Source: Pontibacter coccineus (GTDB lineage: Bacteria; Bacteroidota; Bacteroidia; Cytophagales; Hymenobacteraceae). Taken from it: a DNA stretch of 64,000 nt. Both the position numbers and the translations under genes were made by a program. Within the stretch, counting starts at the first letter, position 1. The number at the start of each line of letters is the position of its first letter. Positions 1 through 8,001 of the stretch are shown in pieces. Under the pieces are notes generated by a model that was not told the DNA's origin, ran no database searches, and saw only the letters and a program-made list of their open reading frames with translations. The DNA lies in the NCBI RefSeq assembly GCF_030546575.1, contig NZ_JAUOTN010000001.1, positions 248,001 through 312,000 on the forward strand, written 5' to 3'.

Positions 1-66
1 TTAAAAGAAAGCGCCTTCCGGCATAAACTGAACAACATCTATAACCACTAAAACAAACTTAAAACT

Positions 67-903
67 ATGCCTTTTATCGAAACAGAAGACATCCAGCGGG
101 GAGAGAATGTATACCTGAACTACCAGGACTATGGCGACGGACAGCCCGTGATCCTGATCCATGGCTGGCCGCTTAGCCACAAAATGTGGGAGAACCAGGT
201 ACAAGCAATCGTTAAAGCTGGCTTTCGCTGCATTGCCTACGACCGCCGCGGCTTTGGTGACTCCGACCGGCCCTATCTCAACTACGACTATACCTCCCTG
301 GCGCGGGACCTTCGCGCCCTGATCGAACAGCTCGACCTGCGCCACTGCGTACTGGTGGGCTTCTCGATGGGCGGTGGTGAAGTGGTGCGCTACCTGAGCA
401 TGTACGGCAATGACCGCATCGACAAGGCGGTGCTTGTGAGCTCGGTTATCCCGATCGTAAAGAAAACTGAAAATAACCCGGACGGTGTGCCGGAAGACAA
501 ACTGGACGAGATCATGGAAGCGCTCGAAACCAAGCGAGTAACTTTCCTGGCGGAGTTCAGCAAGCAGTTCTACAACTCCAGCGAGAACAAAGACACGGTC
601 ACAGAAGAAGTGCTAAAATATGATTGGGCCATTGCCACAGCAGCCTCTCCGCATGCTACCATCGAAACCGCCAAGGCCTGGGCCAATACCGACTTCCGCC
701 CTGAGCTCCGCAACGTAATGGTGCCGACACTGATCGTGCACGGCGATGCCGACCAGATCGTGCCGATCAAGACCAGCAGTGACCAGTCTTCCAAAGAAAT
801 CCGAGACAACAAGTACATTAAAATAAAAGGGGCACCGCACGGCTTGTTCCTCACGCACAAAGAAGAACTGAACAATGCGCTGCTGGATTTCCTACGGCAG
901 TAA
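67..903 (+). CDS. Alpha/beta-fold hydrolase (arylesterase / non-heme chloroperoxidase-like)
   Basis: A 278-residue cytosolic hydrolase of the alpha/beta fold, probably an esterase of the group often labelled arylesterase or cofactor-free haloperoxidase. The oxyanion motif HGWPLS is at residues 32-37, the nucleophile elbow GFSMGGG places Ser100, the acid is in DADQ (Asp227/229), and the base is His258 in GAPHG. Length and motif order are complete for the family. No signal peptide is seen. The ATG at 67 follows an A-rich stretch without a Shine-Dalgarno sequence. It is monocistronic: it converges on the acylase gene, with a hairpin terminator between them. The substrate cannot be told from the sequence. 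Confidence 0.9.
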   Translation: MPFIETEDIQRGENVYLNYQDYGDGQPVILIHGWPLSHKMWENQVQAIVKAGFRCIAYDRRGFGDSDRPYLNYDYTSLARDLRALIEQLDLRHCVLVGFSMGGGEVVRYLSMYGNDRIDKAVLVSSVIPIVKKTENNPDGVPEDKLDEIMEALETKRVTFLAEFSKQFYNSSENKDTVTEEVLKYDWAIATAASPHATIETAKAWANTDFRPELRNVMVPTLIVHGDADQIVPIKTSSDQSSKEIRDNKYIKIKGAPHGLFLTHKEELNNALLDFLRQ

Positions 904-953
904 CCAATTCAATCGCAAAGAAAGGCGAGTGCTGCAGCAATTTTACCAAACAA

Positions 954-990
954 AAAGGTCCGGACTTTTCAGCCCGGACCTTTCTGTTTT
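954..990. terminator. Bidirectional intrinsic terminator
   Basis: A perfect 10-bp stem (954-963 with 974-983) with a 10-nt loop is followed by a T-rich tail on the plus strand and preceded by an A-run that serves the minus strand. It separates the convergent hydrolase (ends 903) and acylase (ends 1006) genes. Confidence 0.85.
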
Positions 991-1005
991 AGCAACTTAT
1001 ACCTG

Positions 1006-3213
1006 CTATCTGCTTACTTTCTGCCCTGGCTTGTAGGTAGCTTTGGCTCTTTTCTCCACGTCTTCGCGGTAGTAGGCAACGTCTTTGAACTCCACATCGG
1101 CATAGCGTTGCGCCTGGTCGTTGAAGTGCGGGGATTTCGGGTCGCCGCTCTGGCCACCAGCCAACATGGTTTTGGCTTTCACCTTGTCACCAAACTCTAC
1201 CACGGCCACAAAGCTGTTGCCGGAAGTGCCGTACAGGCGCTTGGTGTTGTAGCTGTTGGCGCCATAGGAAGCCAGGGCTCCCCAGTTGCCGGATGCCATA
1301 CCTACCGGTATACTAGGAGCCGCATCGTTGAACGGCTGCTTAATGTCGCCGGTGAGGCGCTGGAAACGGTTGATCTCACCCCAAGGTGTGTTCCATTTGC
1401 CAAAGTCGTGCTCTAGTTGCGCAATGGTCTTCCCGAAAATATCCAGGCGCTCCGTTGCAGGTGCCGTGTTGGCATAGTAGTCAAAACGCTCCATAACGTG
1501 GCCTTTTGGCGCATTGCCGTCGCGCAGCAGGTTGGTGGCATAGAAATGCGCAAGCGACATCGCCACCGATTCTTTCGACACAGAATAGTCCCAGGTGCGC
1601 ATCACCTCGATGGCTGCTTTCAGTTTCGGGTCGTTTGGCTTTTGAGTATCATAGGCTTTTACGAGCCCGGGTATGAGCACTTCGAAGCCTGGCAGGTAGG
1701 GATCATAAGCCAGGTCGATCAGTTTGTCGAGCGTCAGGTTCTCTGCTTTCTTGAGCAGGCGGATGGCGTGCACTCCCCGGAAGTTTTCAGGTGACGGTGC
1801 CATGTAGACCGGGTAGTCTTCTTTTTTCGGACTGTACTCAGCGGCTGCAGTAAACGGCGTGGAGTTGCAGTTCTGGATCCAGCCGTTTGGCGGATTTACA
1901 AGGCGGATGGTTTCATCGAGCGGGTGCAGCCCGTTCCAGTCAGTTTTCGGATTGCTGCCGTCTACCGGCTTGGAGTAGTCGAAGGAAGTGTCGCGCTTCG
2001 GGAAGAAGTTGCCGTGGTAGTAGGCGATATTGCCATCGGCGTCAGCGTATACGGTGGCGTTGGAAGAGTTGGTGCGCATCTGCATCATCTCGTCGAACTC
2101 CTTCAGGTTGCTTTTCTTGGTGCGGGTATAGGACTGGATCAGCGCATCCACCGGCTTCCACATCAGGGCCGTGGCCACCCACTTGTCGCCGTTCATATGC
2201 GTGATCGGCCCGTGGTGGGTGCGGTAGGTCGTGAAGGTCTTTTGCTTCAGCTCCTCACCATCCTTGTAAGCCAGCGTTACCTCCTGTGTTTCCACCGGGC
2301 GCAGCTCCTCACCATACCTGTAAAAGAGCTTGCCGTCCTGCTTCACGATCGTTTCTTCAAACTCGTCGATCACATCGGCATAGGCGGACGTGTGCATCCA
2401 GCCGGTCTTCTCGTTAAAGCCCTGATAAATGAAGAACTGCCCCCAGGTTACAGCGCCGTAGGCGTTCAGTCCCTCTTCGCTCACGGCATGTACCTCGCCC
2501 CGGAAAAAGAAAGAGGTATGCGGGTTGATCAGCAGCATGGCATCGCCGGAGGCGGTGTGCTTGCCCGAGATCGCAAAACCGTTGGAACCCTTTGGCTCTT
2601 CCAGCAGGGCCGGCTGTACCAAACCGTGGCCGGCACTATTCAAGCCAAGCGAACGATTTTGCTCATAAAATGCCTTGATGCCTTTGGTAGAAACGCTCTC
2701 GATGTCGCCGCCAATGGAGCCTTCGCTGAAATACATCGGCATCCAGGGTTCAAAGCGCGTGAGCAGCTTCGGCTTCACTTCCGGGTGCGTGTGCAGGTAG
2801 TAGTTGATGCCGTCGGCAAAAGCCTGGCACAGTTCCTTCAGCCACGCCGGGCTTCTCTCGTATTCGGCTTTGGCTTCCGCCTCTGTCATGTACAGACGGG
2901 CACGCAGGTCGCTGTATAGTTGCTCCTCTCCTTCTGCCTCCGCTAGCCGGCCGATGGCCCACATGTAGTTGCGCTCCACGCGGTTAAAGTCATCTTCGCA
3001 CTGTGCATAGAGCAGTCCGAACACGGCATCAGCATCTGTTTTGCCATAGACGTGCGGTACGCCAAAATCATCACGCATGATGGTGACACGGGCAGCCTGC
3101 TCTTCCCACCTGGCCACCTCGCTTGCAGAATCTGTTTTGCTGTTGGTGGCGCAGGAAGTAAGGTAGATGAATAAAAGCAGCAGGAGCGCCTGGGACTTGA
3201 AAAGGTATTTCAT
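1006..3213 (-). CDS. Penicillin acylase family protein (Ntn-hydrolase lipoprotein)
   Basis: A 735-residue member of the penicillin G acylase / acyl-homoserine-lactone acylase superfamily, which cleaves amide bonds. The N-terminus carries a lipoprotein signal with lipobox LTSC (Cys21), so it should be membrane-anchored in the envelope. Residues 40-70 contain the conserved RDDFGVPHVYG and ADAVFGLLYAQCEDDF segments of the alpha chain. GSNGFAI at about 209-215 supplies Ser210, the likely autocatalytic N-terminal nucleophile of the beta chain. Length fits the single-chain precursor. Beta-lactam, acyl-homoserine lactone and other acyl amides are all possible substrates. It is a single gene between a terminator and a non-coding repeat region. 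Confidence 0.9.
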   Translation of the reverse strand: MKYLFKSQALLLLLFIYLTSCATNSKTDSASEVARWEEQAARVTIMRDDFGVPHVYGKTDADAVFGLLYAQCEDDFNRVERNYMWAIGRLAEAEGEEQLYSDLRARLYMTEAEAKAEYERSPAWLKELCQAFADGINYYLHTHPEVKPKLLTRFEPWMPMYFSEGSIGGDIESVSTKGIKAFYEQNRSLGLNSAGHGLVQPALLEEPKGSNGFAISGKHTASGDAMLLINPHTSFFFRGEVHAVSEEGLNAYGAVTWGQFFIYQGFNEKTGWMHTSAYADVIDEFEETIVKQDGKLFYRYGEELRPVETQEVTLAYKDGEELKQKTFTTYRTHHGPITHMNGDKWVATALMWKPVDALIQSYTRTKKSNLKEFDEMMQMRTNSSNATVYADADGNIAYYHGNFFPKRDTSFDYSKPVDGSNPKTDWNGLHPLDETIRLVNPPNGWIQNCNSTPFTAAAEYSPKKEDYPVYMAPSPENFRGVHAIRLLKKAENLTLDKLIDLAYDPYLPGFEVLIPGLVKAYDTQKPNDPKLKAAIEVMRTWDYSVSKESVAMSLAHFYATNLLRDGNAPKGHVMERFDYYANTAPATERLDIFGKTIAQLEHDFGKWNTPWGEINRFQRLTGDIKQPFNDAAPSIPVGMASGNWGALASYGANSYNTKRLYGTSGNSFVAVVEFGDKVKAKTMLAGGQSGDPKSPHFNDQAQRYADVEFKDVAYYREDVEKRAKATYKPGQKVSR

Positions 3214-3295
3214 GGTTTTAGGGTAGGTAAGCTGAAAAACGATCTACCAATTTAAGCATTATTCTGAAAAACACAGGAATGATGTATAGCAGGCC

Positions 3296-3340
3296 CGCGC
3301 TATACCTGAGGCAGACAATTATAGCTTCAGGTATAGCGCG
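3296..3340. repeat. Perfect 14-bp inverted repeat built from two GGTATAG motifs
   Basis: Bases 3296-3309 and 3327-3340 are exact reverse complements, separated by 17 bases. Each arm contains the dispersed octamer CTATACCT/AGGTATAG flanked by CGCG. A third copy follows at 3348-3355 in direct orientation. The pair can form a hairpin in RNA or single-stranded DNA. No T-run follows, so it is not a standard intrinsic terminator. Confidence 0.75.
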
Positions 3341-3388
3341 CGTTTACAGGTATAGACGAGTGCTTAGATTCTGGTCCGGGAGCTCTTT

Positions 3389-3510
3389 CGGATTTGCAAT
3401 CCGGAAGTTCAAAGGCTGCGGATTTGCAATCCGCATTGCAAAGGCTACAGTTACTGTCCGGTAAGCGGATTACAAATCCGCAATACAAGTGGAGCCGGGT
3501 TGCAAATCCA
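3389..3510. repeat. Cluster of short near-palindromes of the GGATTTGCAATCC type
   Basis: Four related units occur at 3389-3403, 3418-3434, 3465-3481 and 3496-3510. Each is a near-palindrome around GGATT(T/A)(G/C)(C/A)AATCC. Each could form a small cruciform. The cluster looks like a REP-like intergenic repeat rather than an operator. Confidence 0.6.
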
Positions 3511-3610
3511 AAACCGCAGTAAATGGCAAATACGAAATAGCAAAGGCAGCTATACCTTCTGCAAGTTCAAAAGCAGCGCTACAGCCTACACCTTCACATT
3601 AGATAGAGCA

Positions 3611-5359
3611 TTAAATTCTGGCCTGATAGGTATAGAGTTGATAATACCTCCCCTGCTTCTCCAGCAGTTCTTCATGATGCCCCTGCTCAGCGATGCGGCC
3701 TTGCTCGATCACCAGAATCTGGTCGGCCTGGCGGATGGTGCTGAGGCGGTGGGCGATCACAAACGTAGTGCGCCCCTGCATCAGGGTTTTGAGGCTGGCC
3801 TGGATGAGACTTTCGCTTTCGGTATCGAGGTTGGAGGTGGCTTCGTCCAGAATGAGGATACGCGGGTCGGCCAATATGGCCCGTGCTATCGCGATGCGCT
3901 GCCGCTGCCCGCCTGACAGCTTCACGCCCCGCTCCCCTATCAGCGTATCCAGACCATGCGGGAAACGATCCGTGAATTCCTGCACGTGCGCTGCCTGTAC
4001 GGCCTGCATCAACTGTTCCTCCGTAGCATTGGGCCGCGGGAAAAGGATGTTCTGGCGGATGCTGCCCTCGAACAGAAAATCGTCCTGCAACACCACGCCC
4101 AACTGACTGCGGTAGCTTTGCAAACTGATACTTTGCAGGTCGTGGCCATCTACCGTAATTGTGCCACTGTCAGGATTCAGGAAAGAAGCAGCCAGCCCGG
4201 CAATGGTGGTTTTGCCAGAGCCCGATGTGCCTACCAGGGCCGTGACAGAACCGGCGGGTGCCCGGAAGCTGATCTCCTTCACCACATCTTTCCCTGATTC
4301 ATAGGCAAAAGCCACGCGGTCGAACACAATATCGCCGTGAATCTGATCGAGCCTGAGCGTACGGGTTCCGTGCGCATCCTCCAGCGGTGTGTTCAGGATT
4401 TCCTGGGTGCGGTCGAGGCCGGCGAAGGCTTCGGTAAACTGGCTCCCGATGTTGCTCATTTGCAGAATCGGGGCGATCATAAAACCCAGGTATAGCGTGA
4501 AGGCCAGAAAGTCACCAAAGGTCATCTCACCTTTCATGATCAGGTAGCCGCCAATGCCCATAATCCCCGCTGAGGCAATGCCCAGCAGCAAGGTAGCGGC
4601 CGAAGTCACCATACTGGTCGTGGTAAGACTCTGCTTCACATTCAGGAAAAGTCGCGTCACACCGTCTTCAAAAGTTTTGATCTCCTGCACCTCCGCATTG
4701 AAACCTTTGATCACGCGCACACCGCCCAGCGTCTCCGTCAGGCGACCGGTTACTTCGGCATTGATCACGCCACGCTCCCGGAAGATCGGCCTGATCTTAC
4801 CAAACGCTTTAAGGGAGATCACCCCAAAAATGGCCACCGGAATGAGCGCAAAGCCTGTCATGAGCGGACTGATGTAAATGAGCAGCACCAGGCAAATGAG
4901 CGAGGTCAATACGCCGCCTATCATCTGTGCAAAGCCGGTGCCCACGAGGTTTCGCACCCCTTCAACATCTGTCATGATGCGCGATACCAGTTCGCCGGTT
5001 TTGGTATTGTCGAAAAAGCGGATGGGCAGCTGCATGATGTGGCGCTGCACTTTGGCCCGCAATTGCGAAATCAGGTGCTGGGCCTCCACACTCAGTATTT
5101 GGGTGAGCGCAAAGGAAGTAACCGACTGGATAACAATCGCTAATAGCACGGCCCCGATCAGCCACTTGAGCATGGTGCTGTCACCCGTCGGAATTACATC
5201 ATCGATGAGGAACTTACTGGCACCGGGCAGCACCAGCCCGGCCAGGCGGCTGATCACGATCAGCACCAAACCGAACCCAAGGTACCTCCGCCGCGGCCAG
5301 ATGATGGTTCTGAATACTTCTGCAATCGTAACGTTCTGTAGTTTTTTTGATTTTGGCAT
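3611..5359 (-). CDS. ABC transporter, fused membrane and ATPase domains (MsbA/multidrug type)
   Basis: A 582-residue half-transporter in exporter architecture. A six-helix membrane domain (about residues 20-310) precedes the nucleotide-binding domain. Walker A GTSGSGKTT is at 377-385, the Q-loop near 425, signature LSGGQRQR at 481-488, Walker B ILILDE at 501-506 and the H-loop in VIAHRLST. Lipid or drug export is the family's usual role; the homodimer acts in the inner membrane. The substrate is unknown. The gene starts just downstream of the hairpin terminator at 5376-5414, so it has its own promoter. Confidence 0.92.
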   Translation of the reverse strand: MPKSKKLQNVTIAEVFRTIIWPRRRYLGFGLVLIVISRLAGLVLPGASKFLIDDVIPTGDSTMLKWLIGAVLLAIVIQSVTSFALTQILSVEAQHLISQLRAKVQRHIMQLPIRFFDNTKTGELVSRIMTDVEGVRNLVGTGFAQMIGGVLTSLICLVLLIYISPLMTGFALIPVAIFGVISLKAFGKIRPIFRERGVINAEVTGRLTETLGGVRVIKGFNAEVQEIKTFEDGVTRLFLNVKQSLTTTSMVTSAATLLLGIASAGIMGIGGYLIMKGEMTFGDFLAFTLYLGFMIAPILQMSNIGSQFTEAFAGLDRTQEILNTPLEDAHGTRTLRLDQIHGDIVFDRVAFAYESGKDVVKEISFRAPAGSVTALVGTSGSGKTTIAGLAASFLNPDSGTITVDGHDLQSISLQSYRSQLGVVLQDDFLFEGSIRQNILFPRPNATEEQLMQAVQAAHVQEFTDRFPHGLDTLIGERGVKLSGGQRQRIAIARAILADPRILILDEATSNLDTESESLIQASLKTLMQGRTTFVIAHRLSTIRQADQILVIEQGRIAEQGHHEELLEKQGRYYQLYTYQARI

Positions 5360-5375
5360 GGGCGTGAAGGTACGA

Positions 5376-5414
5376 CAAAAAAACGCTCACAGCTGCTACT
5401 AGCTGTGAGCGTTT
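5376..5414 (-). terminator. Intrinsic terminator of the lipoprotein gene
   Basis: A perfect 14-bp stem (5381-5394 with 5401-5414), a 6-nt loop and an A-run at 5376-5383 that gives a U-tract on the minus-strand transcript. It lies directly after the gene ending at 5438 and before the ABC exporter. Confidence 0.9.
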
Positions 5415-5437
5415 CAGTTAAGCCGCGTGCTTAAACC

Positions 5438-6055
5438 TTAAGAAGGAATGCTGCGTCGCCAGCTGCTCCATTGCTGAAGCTGAGTGGGGTTCAGCGTGGT
5501 TTCAATGTTTTGCATCAGGCCGGTGCGGTGCTCGCGTAGCACCTGCATATGCGTTTGCTTCTGTTCATGTTTGCTGAGTTCCGCCATCACACGATCGAGC
5601 AGGGTGACGAGTTTCTCGTCCAATTGCGCTTTTGTGATCCGCTTTTCGTTGTAGGCGTTCATATAGCTGTCGCGCTCGGCGTTGGCCCGCATCAGGATCT
5701 GCTGGTGAATCATGTTGATGCTACCCCGGACTGTCACGGTAGCCTGCTGATGGTTGCGTGCAAAATCCCGGATCGTGGCGGCCTGGTTGGCCTGCAGCCC
5801 CAATGTAGGCAGGATGTAAGAAAGGGTTTGCCGTTCGGTTTTGACTGTGGCTACGGTATGGATGTTAAACGCTTTATCATTGCATCCATCGCGGAGCTGC
5901 GGCTTTGCCAGCGCATCCAGGTCTTCGAGCAAAAACTCGGTCGATGAAAATGAGAGGTCGGCAGCAGGATCAGCGCCGTCTTTTTCCTCGCAGGCCGACA
6001 GGCTCAGGAAGGAAATGAAGGTCATCAGCCCCCAGATGCGTAAATTTCTTTTCAT
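5438..6055 (-). CDS. Lipoprotein of unknown function
   Basis: A 205-residue protein whose start is set at the ATG at 6055, because it opens directly into a lipoprotein signal (MKRNLRIW..., lipobox LSAC followed by Glu-Glu). The open frame continues upstream to 6319 but that extension looks non-coding. The mature part is predicted largely helical, with a Gln/His/Arg-rich C-terminal half (about residues 120-200) containing QANQAATIRDFARNHQQ and LNPTQLQQWSSWR. Such helical 'TPxQxxxW' ends recall Spy/CpxP-like or heavy-metal-resistance-type periplasmic proteins, but this is only a resemblance. Its terminator is at 5376-5414. Confidence 0.75.
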   Translation of the reverse strand: MKRNLRIWGLMTFISFLSLSACEEKDGADPAADLSFSSTEFLLEDLDALAKPQLRDGCNDKAFNIHTVATVKTERQTLSYILPTLGLQANQAATIRDFARNHQQATVTVRGSINMIHQQILMRANAERDSYMNAYNEKRITKAQLDEKLVTLLDRVMAELSKHEQKQTHMQVLREHRTGLMQNIETTLNPTQLQQWSSWRRSIPS

Positions 6056-6385
6056 AGATAAGTTCTTTATAATAAGCAACTTATATACACGAAGCCAGAA
6101 ATAAAAAGAAGACACCTTTGCCCGATAAGCAGGTACTTTCACCATGTTTAGCAGCCCCAGCTCAGAACCCTTCCCGAAACTCCCGCAGGTGGGCGTAGCA
6201 AACCGGACTGCTGTATTCGTTTGCCTCGTTATCAGCGGAATGGCTGCCTGGTCTTGCCGGGGAAATCCCCTGGTAAAAGCGCACCAACTGCCCAGGTGCC
6301 TGCAGGCTGGAACAGGCATTTGTCAGGCGTCTGTTTGCGGGTTTCGGATTGTTTCTTGGTTTTCCGGGCATGGACTGGCGATAAT
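6056..6385. other. Intergenic region, no feature recognised
   Basis: About 330 bases between two minus-strand genes. It should contain the promoter of the lipoprotein gene near 6060-6120, which is AT-rich. No hairpin, repeat or small gene could be supported here. Confidence 0.4.
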
Positions 6386-7840
6386 TTATTTTTGGGCGGA
6401 AGATTCGCGTTGGGGCTGTATGAGCTTTTCCAGGGTATAGCGCAGCACTTCGTCGTCTTCGTCGAGCAGGTGGTCGCGCACCAGGTGGTCAGGTATAAGA
6501 CCGGCCAGTTTCTCGTCGCCGTTCGGCCGCACAATGTAGCCTTTGGGCACCTTGAGTTCCACGCTCGTGCGGGGAAGCTGAAAACTGAATTGCGCGGCAT
6601 AGAGGGTCGGTGTGTCGCCGGTCTCCTCTCCCACGATCTCGCCAAAGCCATAGTCCTGGATCAGGGCGCCGCTCACGGCCGCCATAGAATAGGACTGGCG
6701 GTTGACGAGCACGTATACCTTGCCCTTGAAGCGCCGCGCCTCCGGCATGGGTTGCTGCATGGTTTGGGCATAGGCGAAGGTGCTGCCACCAGCATTTTCC
6801 AGTATCTGGCGGGTGTAGTCATCCGGTATAGCATCCGGGTACTGCTTTCGGGTCTGGGTCTTGAGCACCTCACTGGTTTTGACGGTGAATGCTGAAAACC
6901 AACGGAAAGGCTTGTCTGCAAAATAGGCGATCAGGTAGTCGCTGAAGGTATTGTGCCCGCCGGCATTGTTGCGCAGGTCCAGGATTAGGTACTTCGCCTG
7001 CTGGGTGTTGATGGCCGCAAACGCACTGTCCACGAAGGCTTTGAACTGCGCCTCCCCATCTGACGCGGGCGAACTGAAAGGACCCGGATGCAGGTACGCG
7101 ACATCCTCGCTATACCTGAAAGAGCGCTCGTTTTTGAGAATCTCCCCTCCCCGGCTGGCCTCGTAGCCCATCACGGTCATGGCGTCCAGGGTATGGGTGC
7201 TGCGCTTGCCACCTGCCTGTTTCACTTTCACGTTGAATTTTTCCTTCTGCCCGAACACGGCCCAGTAGTAGCGGGGGAAAGACCAGAACTCGAGTTTGGC
7301 ATCTTTGAAATAAGAGCGCTCCGCTGACAGGTAGGGATGAATAGCCGCCTGCAGCTTTCGGATGGGTTTGCCATTGAGCTCCAGCAGTTGGTCGCCTGCC
7401 TTGATGCTGGAATCCGGCATATAGCTTTTGCGCACAAAGGCCTTGCCGTCTTCAAAGGCCAGCTCGAGCGGAAACACCGTGCCACCCTGCGTCGCGTAAG
7501 TGATGTACGAAGCTGCCGGAAAATCCACTTCGCAGTGGCCCACGTTGCCAATCGCCAGTAGGCGTTGCATCAGCATGGTCGTCTCGAGCAGGCTCAGCGA
7601 GTCCTTCCGGATCGACTGCAACAGGTTATTGTATGCCGCATCGTAGACGGGCTTGCTCACATAGGCGTACAGGTTGTAATGTGCTTTCTGCAGCGTCTCG
7701 TAAGCATAGGCCATGTCCACTTTCACATCCGTTGCCGCGAATCTGATCGGCTTGTGCTGCGCGGTTAAATGCCCGGGCGCTGCCAGCACCAACAAGCACA
7801 GCAAGAGCTGAATCGATTTCATGTACACGTTGCTTTTCAT
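6386..7840 (-). CDS. S41 family (C-terminal processing) peptidase
   Basis: A 484-residue secreted protease. A signal peptide ends near AQHK at residue 30; the ATG at residue 7 (MKSIQ) is an equally good start. A PDZ-like segment at about 125-165 (DSSIKAGDQLLELNGKPI) precedes the catalytic domain. LILDLRNNAGG at 286-295 and RQSYSMAAV near 381-389 give Ser385 as the likely nucleophile. The later GEETGD replaces the bacterial Ctp GKxxxGK-type lysine, as in the IRBP/tricorn-like branch that uses Glu. It acts in the periplasm or at the envelope; the substrate is unknown. Confidence 0.85.
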   Translation of the reverse strand: MKSNVYMKSIQLLLCLLVLAAPGHLTAQHKPIRFAATDVKVDMAYAYETLQKAHYNLYAYVSKPVYDAAYNNLLQSIRKDSLSLLETTMLMQRLLAIGNVGHCEVDFPAASYITYATQGGTVFPLELAFEDGKAFVRKSYMPDSSIKAGDQLLELNGKPIRKLQAAIHPYLSAERSYFKDAKLEFWSFPRYYWAVFGQKEKFNVKVKQAGGKRSTHTLDAMTVMGYEASRGGEILKNERSFRYSEDVAYLHPGPFSSPASDGEAQFKAFVDSAFAAINTQQAKYLILDLRNNAGGHNTFSDYLIAYFADKPFRWFSAFTVKTSEVLKTQTRKQYPDAIPDDYTRQILENAGGSTFAYAQTMQQPMPEARRFKGKVYVLVNRQSYSMAAVSGALIQDYGFGEIVGEETGDTPTLYAAQFSFQLPRTSVELKVPKGYIVRPNGDEKLAGLIPDHLVRDHLLDEDDEVLRYTLEKLIQPQRESSAQK

Positions 7841-8001
7841 GCTGTCGCTTTTCTGTGGTTTATAAGCTGTTATCCCGGTTAGATCAAATAAGAGATAAGT
7901 GGCACCTGATTATTATGATTGATTTATAGCTGGTTACGGCTAAATATGCTTGATTAAAGCAAGTAGATGAGTCAGCAACCTACCCAGCCAGGTATAGCCG
8001 G

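Larger units (their letters stand above)
3214..3610. other. Non-coding region with palindromic and inverted repeats
   Basis: About 400 bases between two minus-strand genes, with no credible gene. It holds the inverted pair of the dispersed GGTATAG motif (3296-3340), four short near-palindromes (3389-3510), and further single copies of the motif at 3348 and 3550. The upstream part (3214-3250) must hold the promoter of the acylase gene, but no clear TAnnTTTG box was found. Confidence 0.6.

Noticed and set aside
1924..2919. 331-codon plus-strand frame inside the acylase gene
   Set aside because: Antisense shadow of a full-length, motif-bearing acylase; no domain in the shadow.
6056..6319. N-terminal extension of the lipoprotein gene
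   Set aside because: The extension has no coding character, and the ATG at 6055 opens directly into a lipoprotein signal.
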